Assembly: GCA_022824925.1 (NCBI GenBank)
Contig: JAJDYW010000019.1
Coordinates: forward strand, 37,723 to 101,722
DNA length: 64,000 bases
DNA from: Dehalococcoidia bacterium
GTDB taxonomy: Bacteria; Chloroflexota; Dehalococcoidia; Tepidiformales; Tepidiformaceae
Direction: 5' to 3'
Both the position numbers and the translations under genes were made by a program. This document shows positions 1-9,163 of this stretch, one piece after another. Each line of letters begins with the position of its first letter. Positions within the stretch are counted from its first letter, which is position 1. The notes under the pieces are model-generated. The model searched no databases. It was not told the DNA's origin and saw only the letters and a list, made by a program, of their open reading frames with translations.

Positions 1-79
1 GGACGCCCTGCTCGCGAAAGAACTCCGCGACGGTCGATTTCCCGCTGGCGATGCCGCCAGTGAGGCCGATGGTGTGCAC
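1..79 (-). CDS. coaE: Dephospho-CoA kinase, N-terminal fragment
   Basis: Dephospho-CoA kinase phosphorylates the 3'-hydroxyl of dephospho-CoA in the last step of coenzyme A synthesis. Only the first 26 codons lie in the window. They read as a GTG start, then a hydrophobic strand and the P-loop GLTGGIASGKST, followed by VAEFF, which is the typical CoaE opening. A GGGAG ribosome site lies a few bases upstream of the GTG (complement of 77-79). The gene continues past the left edge. Other P-loop kinases are possible, but TGGIASGKST is close to diagnostic. Confidence 0.85.
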   Translation of the reverse strand, partial: MHTIGLTGGIASGKSTVAEFFREQGV

Positions 80-252
80 GCGCTCACTCCCGATCGAGGT
101 GGGGGCTATCCCAAACCATGAGGATACGGGGGAGGGGGAGGGCGGGGCAAACCCGGGAGCGCTTCAGGGTGTGCCCAAGAATTCCCCCCTTTCGGCACTC
201 CCGCCCTTCCGCCATGCGCGATGGAGATGTGTACGTGGCAGGGCTGAAGAGC

Positions 253-272
253 TATCCTGTGACAATCACAGG
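253..272 (+). promoter_or_regulatory. Possible -10 element with perfect inverted repeat
   Basis: TATCCT at 253-258 could be a -10 box. It overlaps a perfect 7-base inverted repeat, CCTGTGA-CAA-TCACAGG (256-272). The repeat ends 25 bases before the ATG of the next gene, and the ribosome site lies between. The position fits a repressor operator. The rest of the 80-297 divergent gap shows nothing clear. Confidence 0.35.
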
Positions 273-297
273 CGCAGCGCCGGAGAGGGGAATCGAC

Positions 298-681
298 ATG
301 GGGATGTTCGAAGTTCGCGTGCGTGTGTCGCATCCCCACGGTGGCGGCTACTTCAATGCCAACACGCTCGTGGACACGGGCGCTATCTACTCCAAGCTGC
401 CCGAGTCGATGCTCCGGGAGCAGTTGGGGATCGAACCGGACCGGGAGGACCAGCTCCAACTCGCCGATATGGAGTGGAAAACCTACCCCGTGGGCGAAGC
501 GCGCTTCCACATCGGGGACCGGGCGAGCACCGCGCGAGTGATTTTCGGCGAGGAAGACTGCTTCATCCTGGGGGCGACATCCCTGCAGGAGCTTGGCCTC
601 GTCCCCGACACCACGGAACACCAGCTTGTTCCCGCCCCCTTGATGCTGGTCGGCATCAAGGGCCAACCGTATCTGGGGTAG
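298..681 (+). CDS. Retropepsin-like (clan AA) aspartic protease fold protein
   Basis: This is a 127-residue, single-domain protein with one aspartic-protease half-site: LVDTGA at residues 24-29, followed by a hydrophobic-rich strand pattern and a later FILGATSLQELG segment that matches the second retropepsin signature (ILG...L). Such small bacterial proteins would act as homodimers. Substrates are unknown. The ATG at 298 is preferred over the upstream in-frame ATG at 118 because GGAGAGGGG lies eight bases before it and similarity to the fold begins right after it. No signal peptide is seen, so it is probably cytoplasmic. It is divergent from coaE and upstream of an antitoxin-like gene. Confidence 0.7.
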   Translation: MGMFEVRVRVSHPHGGGYFNANTLVDTGAIYSKLPESMLREQLGIEPDREDQLQLADMEWKTYPVGEARFHIGDRASTARVIFGEEDCFILGATSLQELGLVPDTTEHQLVPAPLMLVGIKGQPYLG

Positions 682-773
682 AACCGCAGGCCCGGAGTCA
701 AACGAGGGTTGCTGAGCCAGGACGACCGGCGCGTCAGACGGCCGTGAACAAGGCCGATCCTGGAGGTTGAGTC

Positions 774-1088
774 ATGGTCCTCATTCCCACCGACCGGGAG
801 CCGACGCATCCAGGCGAGGTGCTGCTCACGGAGTTCCTGGAGCCCCTGGGGCTGACCCAGCGCGCCCTGGCGAGCGGGGTCCAGATGCCGTACCAGCGCA
901 TCAACGAGATTGTCCGCGGGAAACGAGGTATCACGCCCAGCACGGCGTTGCGGCTATCCAGGTTCCTGGGCACATCGCCAGACGTCTGGATGTCCCTGCA
1001 ACTCCGGTGGGACCTCTACCACGCCGAGCGCAGCGAGAGCGTCCAGCTTCAGGCCATCGAGCCGCACGAGCGCGCCACAGCCTCCTGA
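774..1088 (+). CDS. higA: HigA-family XRE antitoxin, orphan
   Basis: This 104-residue helix-turn-helix protein has the HigA signature: HPGEVLLTEFLEPLGLTQ near the start, then the recognition helix region with INEIVRGKRGIT, then TALRLSRFLGTSPDVWMSLQ. HigA normally neutralises the HigB mRNA nuclease encoded just upstream and represses the shared promoter. Here the gap to the previous gene is about 90 bases and contains no HigB-like reading frame, nor does the downstream gap. So this is an antitoxin without its toxin, perhaps a relic or a free-standing regulator. A good ribosome site (GGAGG) precedes the ATG. Confidence 0.8.
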   Translation: MVLIPTDREPTHPGEVLLTEFLEPLGLTQRALASGVQMPYQRINEIVRGKRGITPSTALRLSRFLGTSPDVWMSLQLRWDLYHAERSESVQLQAIEPHERATAS

Positions 1089-1130
1089 AGCCGCCAGGTC
1101 GCTGACGACGCCGGCATCCGGGCCCGACCT

Positions 1131-1553
1131 TCAGGCGGGGACGATGCGGATCTGCGAGCGGGGAGCGGAGCGGTCGCAGGTGGGACAGTGATAGACCACG
1201 TCGACGCCGTGGCCACAGCGGTGGTCGACGATCGTGAGGTCGTGGTCGGCGTGGCGCTCGCCCCAGGTGGCGAGGGCGCCCACGACCATCCCCAGCGAGT
1301 GGCCCTTGGCCGTGAGGAAGTACTCGGCGCGGGGCGGGTGGTCGCTGTAGAGACGGCGGTCGACGAGCCCCTCGCCCTCGAGCCGCTTCAGCCGCGAGGA
1401 GAGCACGCTCGGGGTGATGCCCTCGACGGAGCGGCGCAGGTCGCCGAAACGGGCGTCGCCCTTGAGCAGGTCGCGCACGACGAGCAGGGTCCAGCGATCG
1501 CCCACGAGGTCGAGGGTCGAGGCGACGGGGCAGCGGACGCTTCGCGAGGTCAT
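1131..1553 (-). CDS. HxlR-family winged-helix transcriptional regulator
   Basis: This 140-residue one-domain regulator begins with the HxlR hallmark: RCPVASTLDLVGDRWTLLVV, containing Cys8 that is often redox-sensing, then LRRSVEGITPSVLSSRLKRLE and PRAEYFLTAKG of the wing. The C-terminal tail carries His111, Cys113, His115, His122, Cys123 and Cys126, a small Cys/His cluster seen in part of this family and possibly metal-binding. The start ATG at 1553 has GGAG upstream; the reading frame extends further but without similarity. The gene is divergent from the FO synthase gene 86 bases away, so it may regulate itself and coenzyme F420 synthesis; that link is inferred from position only. Confidence 0.85.
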   Translation of the reverse strand: MTSRSVRCPVASTLDLVGDRWTLLVVRDLLKGDARFGDLRRSVEGITPSVLSSRLKRLEGEGLVDRRLYSDHPPRAEYFLTAKGHSLGMVVGALATWGERHADHDLTIVDHRCGHGVDVVYHCPTCDRSAPRSQIRIVPA

Positions 1554-1639
1554 GCGAACTCCAGTCGGTTGTGACGAGCTACCGAGTCGTACTGTACTAT
1601 CGAGGGCGGTCCGCGTCGACGAGCGGGCAGGGAGCACGG
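1554..1639. promoter_or_regulatory. Divergent hxlR-like / FO synthase promoter region
   Basis: This 86-base divergent gap holds TTGTGA (1569-1574), overlapping -10-like TACTGT (1590-1595) and TACTAT (1595-1600) on the plus strand, and a short dyad TCGGT (1565-1569) / ACCGA (1581-1585). The spacings are 15 or 20 bases, so the promoter assignment is weak. The dyad is a plausible HxlR binding site. A ribosome site GCAGGGAG precedes the FO synthase ATG. Confidence 0.3.
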
Positions 1640-4069
1640 ATGCGGGAATCGACCGAAGCGGTGCTGGCGCGGGCGATCGCGGGGGTGAGCCCCACGCCCG
1701 AGGAAGCTCGCGCCCTGGCCGGCGAGTCCGACCTGGCCGGCCTCACGGCGGCGGCAGGCACCATCCGCGACCAGGCCCACGACCACGTCATCTCCTACTC
1801 GCGGAACCTCTTCATCCCCCTGACCAAGCTCTGCCGCGACGTCTGCCACTACTGCACCTTCGCCCAGCCCCCGAAGCGGGGCGAGCGCGCCTACATGAGC
1901 ATCGACGAGGTGCTGGAGATCGCGAGGGCGGGGGCGGCCGCAGGCTGCACCGAGGCGCTGTTCACGCTCGGGGACAAGCCCGAGCTGCGCTACAAGGTGG
2001 CGCGCGAGGAGCTGGCCGCCCTCGGGCACGAGACGACGATCTCGTACCTGGCGGAGGTCGCGGGGATCGTCGCCGAGGAGACGGGGCTGCTGCCGCACGT
2101 CAACCCCGGCGTGATGACGCGCGAGGACATCGCCCTGCTGCGCGATGTCTCGGTGTCGCAGGGGATCATGCTGGAGAGCGTCTCGCGACGGCTGCTGGAG
2201 AAGGGGCAGGCGCACCACGGCTCGCCCGACAAGGATCCCGACCTGCGCCTCGAGACGATGCGGCTGGCCGGGGAGCTCCAGGTGCCGTTCACCTCGGGCA
2301 TCCTCATCGGCATCGGGGAGACGCGGCTGGAGCGGATCGAGTCGCTGCTGGCGTTGCGCGAGGTACACGAGGCGCACGGGCACATCCAGGAGCTGATCAT
2401 CCAGAACTTCCGGGCCAAGCCCGACACGAAGATGGCGGACGCGCCCGAGCCCGACTTCGACGACCTGCTCTGGACGCTGGCGCTGGCGCGCATCCTCTTC
2501 GGACCGGAGATCGGCGTGCAGGCGCCGCCCAACCTGATGCCCGAGTCGTACGGGAAGCTGGTGGCGGCGGGGTTGAGCGACTGGGGCGGGGTCTCGCCGC
2601 TGACGATCGACCACGTGAACCCGGAGGCGCCCTGGCCCCAGCTCGAGGAGCTGCGGCGCCAGACGGAAGCGGCCGGCCACCACCTCGCCGAGCGGCTGGC
2701 GGTCTACCCGAAGTACGCGCAGGACAGCGAGCGCTGGCAGGGCAAGGCGATGGCCACGCGGGTGCTGCGCTCGATGGACGCGGACGGCTTCGCGCGCGAG
2801 GGTGAGTGGGCGCCCGGCGCGGTGCTCGAACCGCCACCCGGCTACACCTTCCCCCGGAAGACGCCGGCGGCCATGCCGCCCGACTCGCCCGTGCCGGCGC
2901 TGGTCGCCAAGGCGCGGCGGAGTGAGGAGCTGGCGGAGGCCGAGATCGCGCGGCTCTTCGAAGTGCGCGGGCCGGAGTTCGACTACGTCTGCGCGGCGGC
3001 CGACGAGCTGCGCGCGGAGGTCTCGGGCGACATCGTGCGGTACGTCGTGAACCGCAACATCAACTACACGAACATCTGCTACTTCAAGTGCCAGTTCTGC
3101 GCCTTCTCCAAGGGCAAGCTGAGCGAGAACCTGCGGGGCAAGCCGTACGACCTCGGGCTCGACGAGGTGGTGCGCCGCGCGCAGGAAGCCTGGGATCGGG
3201 GCGCCACCGAGGTCTGCATGCAGGGCGGGATCCACCCCGACTACACGGGCGCGACCTACCTGGAGATCTGCGAGGCGGTGAAGGAAGCCCTTCCCGACAT
3301 GCACGTCCACGCCTTCTCCCCGCTGGAGGTCCACCAGGGGGCGGAGACGCTGGGGATTCCGGTGAAGGAGTTCCTCGGGCGGCTACGGGACTCAGGGCTG
3401 GGCACGCTGCCCGGGACCGCCGCCGAGATTCTCGACGACGAGGTACGCGACACGCTCTGCCCGGACAAGCTCAGCACGGACCAGTGGCTCGAGGTAGTGG
3501 GGGCGGCGCATGAGGTCGGGTTCACCACGACCTCGACGATCATGTACGGCCACATCGACGGGCCGGTCTCGTGGGCGAGGCACCTGCTGCGCCTGCGCGA
3601 GTTGCAGGCGCGCACGGGCGGCATCAGCGAGTTCGTGCCGCTGCCGTTCGTGCACATGGAGGCGCCCATCTACCTGAAGGGGCGGGCGCGCCAGGGGCCG
3701 ACGTGGCGGGAGGCGATCCTGATGCACGCGGTCTCGCGGCTGGCGCTGCACCCGCTCATCACGAACATCCAGGTGTCGTGGGTGAAGATGGGGGTCGAGG
3801 GCTCGAAGGCAGCCCTCCTCGCCGGCGCGAACGACATGGGCGGCACACTCATGAACGAGAGCATCAGCCGGGCGGCGGGCGCCAGCCACGGCCAGGAAAT
3901 GCCTCCCGAGTCGATGGACGAGCTGATCACGAGCATCGGGCGGCTGCCCCGCCAGCGCACGACAACCTACGGCACGCCGCCGGAGGAGCGCCGGCAGACT
4001 TCGTACGGCGCGGACGAGCTCACGCCCATCGTGCTGACGCCGGTGAAGAAGTACGCCCGCTCGCGCTAG
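1640..4069 (+). CDS. fbiC: FO synthase, CofG-CofH fusion (bifunctional)
   Basis: This 809-residue enzyme makes 7,8-didemethyl-8-hydroxy-5-deazariboflavin (FO), the chromophore of coenzyme F420, from 5-amino-6-ribitylaminouracil and tyrosine. Two radical-SAM domains are fused in the actinobacterial FbiC order. The CofG half has its CX3CX2C cluster at Cys65, Cys69, Cys72. The CofH half has the second at Cys480, Cys484, Cys487. The ATG at 1640 follows GCAGGGAGC; the frame is open further upstream but lacks similarity. The gene ends four bases inside the convergent methyltransferase gene. Its presence explains the many F420-type oxidoreductases in this window. The downstream F420 genes (cofC, cofD, cofE) are not here. 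Confidence 0.95.
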   Translation: MRESTEAVLARAIAGVSPTPEEARALAGESDLAGLTAAAGTIRDQAHDHVISYSRNLFIPLTKLCRDVCHYCTFAQPPKRGERAYMSIDEVLEIARAGAAAGCTEALFTLGDKPELRYKVAREELAALGHETTISYLAEVAGIVAEETGLLPHVNPGVMTREDIALLRDVSVSQGIMLESVSRRLLEKGQAHHGSPDKDPDLRLETMRLAGELQVPFTSGILIGIGETRLERIESLLALREVHEAHGHIQELIIQNFRAKPDTKMADAPEPDFDDLLWTLALARILFGPEIGVQAPPNLMPESYGKLVAAGLSDWGGVSPLTIDHVNPEAPWPQLEELRRQTEAAGHHLAERLAVYPKYAQDSERWQGKAMATRVLRSMDADGFAREGEWAPGAVLEPPPGYTFPRKTPAAMPPDSPVPALVAKARRSEELAEAEIARLFEVRGPEFDYVCAAADELRAEVSGDIVRYVVNRNINYTNICYFKCQFCAFSKGKLSENLRGKPYDLGLDEVVRRAQEAWDRGATEVCMQGGIHPDYTGATYLEICEAVKEALPDMHVHAFSPLEVHQGAETLGIPVKEFLGRLRDSGLGTLPGTAAEILDDEVRDTLCPDKLSTDQWLEVVGAAHEVGFTTTSTIMYGHIDGPVSWARHLLRLRELQARTGGISEFVPLPFVHMEAPIYLKGRARQGPTWREAILMHAVSRLALHPLITNIQVSWVKMGVEGSKAALLAGANDMGGTLMNESISRAAGASHGQEMPPESMDELITSIGRLPRQRTTTYGTPPEERRQTSYGADELTPIVLTPVKKYARSR

Positions 4070-4914
4070 CCGCCCGCCGGCGGCTCCCAGCGAACGATCC
4101 CGAGCTTGCCCGGGTCCTGCCGGAACGCGACCTGGTCGTCGTCGATGTCGACGTAGTCGGGGAGGATGGCGCGCAGCTTCTCCTCCTCGGGGCTGCCCTC
4201 GGCGATCCAGAGCTGCTGGCGGAGGAAGCGCATCACGCCTTCCTCGTCCTGGTAACCGATGGCGCCGTATTCGGCGAACGTGACCTCGCAGAGGCGCCCG
4301 CGTGCGAGCTGCAGGGCGAGGAACTCGGGTAGAGCGGGAAGGGGCACGCGGGGCTCCTCGTGGACGGCCTCCCAGAAGGGGTTGGAGCGGGAGGGCGGCG
4401 GCTCGCTCAGCATCACGGCGATGCAGAGGCGGCCCGCGGCGCCCTCCATGGCATCGAGGAAGGGGCCGAATTCCTCGATGTCGTAGCCGACGTGGGAGAT
4501 GAGGGCGACATCAGCCCGGACGGATACGTTGGAGGGCCAGCGGGCGTCGACGACGCGCACGTTCTCGATGCCATGCTCGGCCATGCTCTCGGCGAGGACC
4601 GCGCGCATGCCCTCCGAGGGCTCGACGGCGATGACCTCGCGGCAGTGGAGGGCGAGGGGAAGGGCGTAGCGCCCGCCCCCGGCGCCGATATCGACGACGG
4701 TGTCCCCGGGGCGGACGAGGGCGCGCAGGGCCTCGACGGTGGCGTCGCCCTCGCGGTGCGGGTCGGCGCGAAACATGGCGGCGATGGGCGCGTAGTAGTC
4801 GTCGCGCGGTGGCATGGCCTTGCGGCGACGCTCGACCTGTTCGCGGTTGAGGCGCACGCGCTCGGCCCAGGCTGCGAGGGCTTCGGTGGGGTCGGGGCGG
4901 AGAGGGCTGGTCAT
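4066..4914 (-). CDS. Class I SAM-dependent methyltransferase
   Basis: A 282-residue cytoplasmic methyltransferase. Motif I (VVDIGAGGGRYALPLA) lies near residues 73-88, motif II (EVIAVEPSEGM) just after, and an acidic residue pair (VVDARW) at the expected third position. The N-terminal 60 residues are helical and charged. The substrate cannot be read from the sequence. The gene is convergent with the FO synthase, overlapping its stop by four bases, and its stop and start are clear. No Shine-Dalgarno-like sequence precedes the ATG at 4914. A link to F420 biosynthesis is not implied by the convergent orientation. Confidence 0.8.
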   Translation of the reverse strand: MTSPLRPDPTEALAAWAERVRLNREQVERRRKAMPPRDDYYAPIAAMFRADPHREGDATVEALRALVRPGDTVVDIGAGGGRYALPLALHCREVIAVEPSEGMRAVLAESMAEHGIENVRVVDARWPSNVSVRADVALISHVGYDIEEFGPFLDAMEGAAGRLCIAVMLSEPPPSRSNPFWEAVHEEPRVPLPALPEFLALQLARGRLCEVTFAEYGAIGYQDEEGVMRFLRQQLWIAEGSPEEEKLRAILPDYVDIDDDQVAFRQDPGKLGIVRWEPPAGG

Positions 4915-5017
4915 GGGGCGCAGCGTGGCACAACGCGCAGGCCCCCGCCAGACGGGGCGGAATCGGGGCCGCGCGTGCTAGGCTTTCCGCCACTACCCAC
5001 GCAGCGAGGCAAGACCG

Positions 5018-5371
5018 GTGGCTACGAAGGACCCACGAGAGCCGTTCACGAGGATCTCGATCGAAGAGGCCAAGGAGAAGCTCGACAGCGGCGACGCCGT
5101 GATGGTCGACGTACGCGATCCGCACGAGTACGTGGAGGTCCACGCGAAGGGCGTGCGCCTCATCCCCGTGAACACGGTGATGAACGAGTTGAAGCAGATC
5201 CGCGACTTCGCGGGCGACAAGAAGGAAGTGCTGTTCATCTGCAAGATGGGCGGTCGCAGTGCGCTGGCGGCGGAGTACGCGACGGCCGCAGGCCTGGACG
5301 ACTACGAGCTGTACAACGTCGAGGGCGGCACGGACGCCTGGGCGGAGGCGGGTCTCCCGACGGGGGACTGA
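5018..5371 (+). CDS. Rhodanese-like domain protein
   Basis: A 117-residue single rhodanese domain. It has VMVDVRDPHEYVEVH in the N-terminal half and the active-site loop FICKMGGRS with nucleophile Cys75. It would transfer sulfane sulfur to an acceptor, or act in sulfur relay or signalling, in the cytoplasm. The GTG start at 5018 follows GCGAGGC. A -10-like TAGGCT lies at 4979-4984. It is the gene just upstream of rpoD, but a hairpin and a probable separate promoter lie between them. Confidence 0.85.
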   Translation: MATKDPREPFTRISIEEAKEKLDSGDAVMVDVRDPHEYVEVHAKGVRLIPVNTVMNELKQIRDFAGDKKEVLFICKMGGRSALAAEYATAAGLDDYELYNVEGGTDAWAEAGLPTGD

Positions 5372-5401
5372 CGGGCATCGCGGAATCGCCGTCTTTCCGG
5401 C

Positions 5402-5440
5402 GCGATCGGTCTTCCGATCGCCGCTGAGACTTGCTATGAT
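5402..5440 (+). promoter_or_regulatory. Candidate rpoD promoter with 8-base perfect dyad
   Basis: A perfect inverted repeat GCGATCGG-TCTT-CCGATCGC (5402-5421) is followed by a good -10 box TATGAT at 5435-5440. TTCCGA at 5412-5417 gives a 17-base spacer but is a poor -35, and it sits inside the dyad. The dyad could be an operator or an end-of-transcript hairpin for the rhodanese gene. There is no T-run. Confidence 0.45.
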
Positions 5441-5505
5441 CAGGTTGGCGCAGTGTGTCCCACGCGCCTTCCCAGAAATCACCACCGGGGGTACCTGTCC
5501 GCCAG

Positions 5506-7149
<1,644 letters not shown>

Positions 7150-7167
7150 GCAACCCTCGGGCAGCCG

Positions 7168-7608
7168 TCAGGACCGGGACGCGGCCTCCCGCCAGAGGCG
7201 GCGTCCTGCTGCGAGCCACAGCATGACGCCCACGGAGTCGACCAGGAGCCAGATGACTGCCTGGGCCTGAGCCGGGTCGCCGTACACCTGCATGAGCCAG
7301 GACCACGCGAGCAGGATTGTCTGCACGCCTCCGATGTAGAAGAGCCCGTTCACTTCGACGTAGGCGCGCCAGTCGGCCGCGCCATTGAGGGCTGCGTCGT
7401 GGCTGCGCTTCCAGAGGAAGGCGGAGACGAGGACGAGCAGGGAGCCCGCCATCATGAAGGGGTCGTACGCTTCCCAGTAGGTGAAATCGGGGTCGTGGTC
7501 GGGTTGATAGAAGGGCGTGATGACGAGGTGGATGGCCGTCGCCGCCGCGAGCAGCAGCAGGTAGAGGGCAACAACCCGCCCGGCGGCTGCGCGGTTGCGG
7601 TCGGTCAC
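7168..7608 (-). CDS. Small four-helix membrane protein, third of a tandem paralogous trio
   Basis: A 146-residue integral membrane protein with four predicted membrane segments: VVALYLLLLAAATAIHLVI, a segment around MMAGSLLVLVSAFLW, a third at LFYIGGVQTILLAWSW and a fourth at VIWLLVDSVGVMLWL. Conserved with its two upstream neighbours are a YLLL...P-F-Y motif, an acidic-His loop, W(R/K)xY/FV..NG(L/R)F at the third helix, and a final LWRE. The function is unknown. The GTG at 7608 has GGGAGT upstream, and lies 16 bases after the stop of the previous paralogue, so the three form an operon. Confidence 0.7.
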   Translation of the reverse strand: MTDRNRAAAGRVVALYLLLLAAATAIHLVITPFYQPDHDPDFTYWEAYDPFMMAGSLLVLVSAFLWKRSHDAALNGAADWRAYVEVNGLFYIGGVQTILLAWSWLMQVYGDPAQAQAVIWLLVDSVGVMLWLAAGRRLWREAASRS

Positions 7609-7624
7609 GGCGAGACTCCCGGCC

Positions 7625-8044
7625 TCAGCGCGAGTCGGGCTCGCGCCAGAGCTGCAGGGCCATCTCGACGGCGAGGATGGGCATGCCGATGTCGATGACG
7701 ACCCAGAGGAAGGAGACGGGTTCGAACCCACCCTCGCCCCACTGGCTGGCGAACCAGTTGTTCAGGAAGCCGAGGAGGAGGGCAACGGCGATGTGGAAGC
7801 GCCCGTTCGCGACGAACTTGTCCCAGCTGGTGGCGTCCTCGGCCAGTGACCTCGTTCTGGCGAACGTGACGAGGACGAGGAGCACCGCGGCAACGGCCAT
7901 GAACCAGTTGAGGATGTCCCACACATCGCTGGCGTCAGCAAGATTGCCCTGGCCGGCGTAGAGCGGGGAGATGACGAAGTACGCACCGACGGCGACCCCG
8001 ACAAGGAAGAGATAGACCGCGATGACGCGGTGGATGGCAGCCAT
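7625..8044 (-). CDS. Small four-helix membrane protein, second of a tandem paralogous trio
   Basis: A 139-residue membrane protein with the same layout as its neighbours: helix 1 (VIAVYLFLVGVAVGAYFVI) ending in SPLY, a second helix in ILNWFMAVAAVLLVLVTF, a third in FHIAVALLLGFLNNWFASQW, and a fourth in FLWVVIDIGMPILAVEMAL followed by LWREP. The NNWFASQWG stretch is shared with the first paralogue (PNWFAVEWG). The ATG at 8044 has an excellent AGGAGGG ribosome site. I do not recognise the family. Repeated duplication in place suggests related subunits of one complex. Confidence 0.7.
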   Translation of the reverse strand: MAAIHRVIAVYLFLVGVAVGAYFVISPLYAGQGNLADASDVWDILNWFMAVAAVLLVLVTFARTRSLAEDATSWDKFVANGRFHIAVALLLGFLNNWFASQWGEGGFEPVSFLWVVIDIGMPILAVEMALQLWREPDSR

Positions 8045-8079
8045 GTGGGACCCTCCTGGCTCCTGCGTGCGGGCGCGGG

Positions 8080-8502
8080 CTAGGCTCGGGCTTCGCGCCA
8101 GAAGCGCAGCCCGAGGACCACGAACAGGATCGGCAGCGCGGTATCGATGATGTGCCAGATCGTCCAGTTCACCAGGGTGTCGCTCGAGCCCCACTCCACG
8201 GCGAACCAGTTGGGGACGAAGGCGAGGGTGAGGGCGAGGACGGCGTAGAAAAGGCCGTTCACCTCGACGTACTCGCGCCAGTGGACGTCGTCGCCGGCGG
8301 AGGCGTCGAACTGGCGCTTCCGGAGGAACGTGCCGGCCAGGGCGAGGAGCAGCCCCGCCGCCATGAACCAGTCGAGCGTCCTCCAGACAACGGTGTCGGG
8401 ATCGTGGTCCTCGTAGAAGGGGAAGATGATGAACTGGACCGCGACCGCGAGGCCGGCCAGGAGCAGATAGACGGACACGAGCTGCTTCAGGGCTGCGGGC
8501 AT
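8080..8502 (-). CDS. Small four-helix membrane protein, first of a tandem paralogous trio
   Basis: A 140-residue membrane protein and first gene of the trio. Helix 1 is LVSVYLLLAGLAVAVQFII followed by FPFYEDHDPD, the acidic loop also seen in the third copy (FYQPDHDPD). Helix 2 lies in LDWFMAAGLLLALAGTF, helix 3 in YVEVNGLFYAVLALTLAF and helix 4 in IWHIIDTALPILFVVLGL, ending FWRE. The ATG at 8502 has AGAGGAGGT upstream. The ordered acidic/His loop after helix 1 could bind a metal or ligand, but that is speculation. The gene is divergent from the Nudix hydrolase. Confidence 0.7.
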   Translation of the reverse strand: MPAALKQLVSVYLLLAGLAVAVQFIIFPFYEDHDPDTVVWRTLDWFMAAGLLLALAGTFLRKRQFDASAGDDVHWREYVEVNGLFYAVLALTLAFVPNWFAVEWGSSDTLVNWTIWHIIDTALPILFVVLGLRFWREARA

Positions 8503-8620
8503 CTTTACCTCCTCTGTTGAACCGTACCACGCACCCTCAGTCAGCACGCTTACGGGGAGCGGGCGCTACCCTGACTGGCCCGACCGCTCCCCGCGAACCG
8601 TGGTCGGAGCAGGAGGCGCC

Positions 8621-9157
8621 ATGACCGAGCACCCGGAACTCCTCGACAGCGAGACCGTCTTCGAGGGACGGCTGTACGACGTGCGCCTGGACACGCTGCG
8701 GGCGCCGGAGGGACACACGTTCCGGCGGGAGATGGTCTACCACCCGGGAGCGGTCTGCATGGTGCCGCTCGACGCCGACGGGCGCCTCCTGCTGGTCGAG
8801 CAGTACCGGCAGGGAGCGCGGACGCGGCTGCTGGAGATTCCGGCGGGCACGCTCGAGCCGGGCGAGGACCCCGGAGAGACGGCGGCGCGGGAAATGCGCG
8901 AAGAAGTGGGGATGCGGGCGGGCCGGGTGGAGCCCCTGGGTGGCTTCTGGATCGCACCGAGCTGGGCGACGGAGTACCTGCACCTGTACCTCTGCACCGA
9001 GCTGACGCCCGATCCGCTCCCGGGCGACGAAGACGAGGACATCGAGGTGGTGCGCCTGAGCCGCGAGGAAGCGCTCGCCGCGATCGACGAGGGGCGCATC
9101 ATCGACGCGAAGTCGATCGCGGGCATCCTGCGCTGGGACCGGCTCGCCGGAAGGTGA
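8621..9157 (+). CDS. Nudix hydrolase, ADP-ribose pyrophosphatase type
   Basis: A 178-residue Nudix enzyme. The complete Nudix box runs from Gly76 to residue 98, with Glu82, Arg90, Glu91, Glu94, Glu95 and Gly97 in the expected GX5EX7REUXEEXGU positions. The N-terminal YDVRLDTLRAPEG and the following VYHPGAVCMVPLD resemble the NudF/ADP-ribose diphosphatase subgroup, which splits ADP-ribose to AMP and ribose 5-phosphate. The ATG at 8621 has AGGAGG seven bases before. The substrate call is by subgroup resemblance only. Confidence 0.85.
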   Translation: MTEHPELLDSETVFEGRLYDVRLDTLRAPEGHTFRREMVYHPGAVCMVPLDADGRLLLVEQYRQGARTRLLEIPAGTLEPGEDPGETAAREMREEVGMRAGRVEPLGGFWIAPSWATEYLHLYLCTELTPDPLPGDEDEDIEVVRLSREEALAAIDEGRIIDAKSIAGILRWDRLAGR

Positions 9158-9163
9158 AGCGGT

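Noticed and set aside
681..773. A HigB toxin frame before the first antitoxin gene
   Set aside because: The gap is about 90 bases, while HigB needs about 280, and none of the frames resembles a HigB end.
1550..3334. A 594-codon antisense frame across the FO synthase gene
   Set aside because: It is rich in Arg/Pro/Ala, has no recognisable family and lies opposite a firmly identified gene. It is a GC-driven shadow frame.
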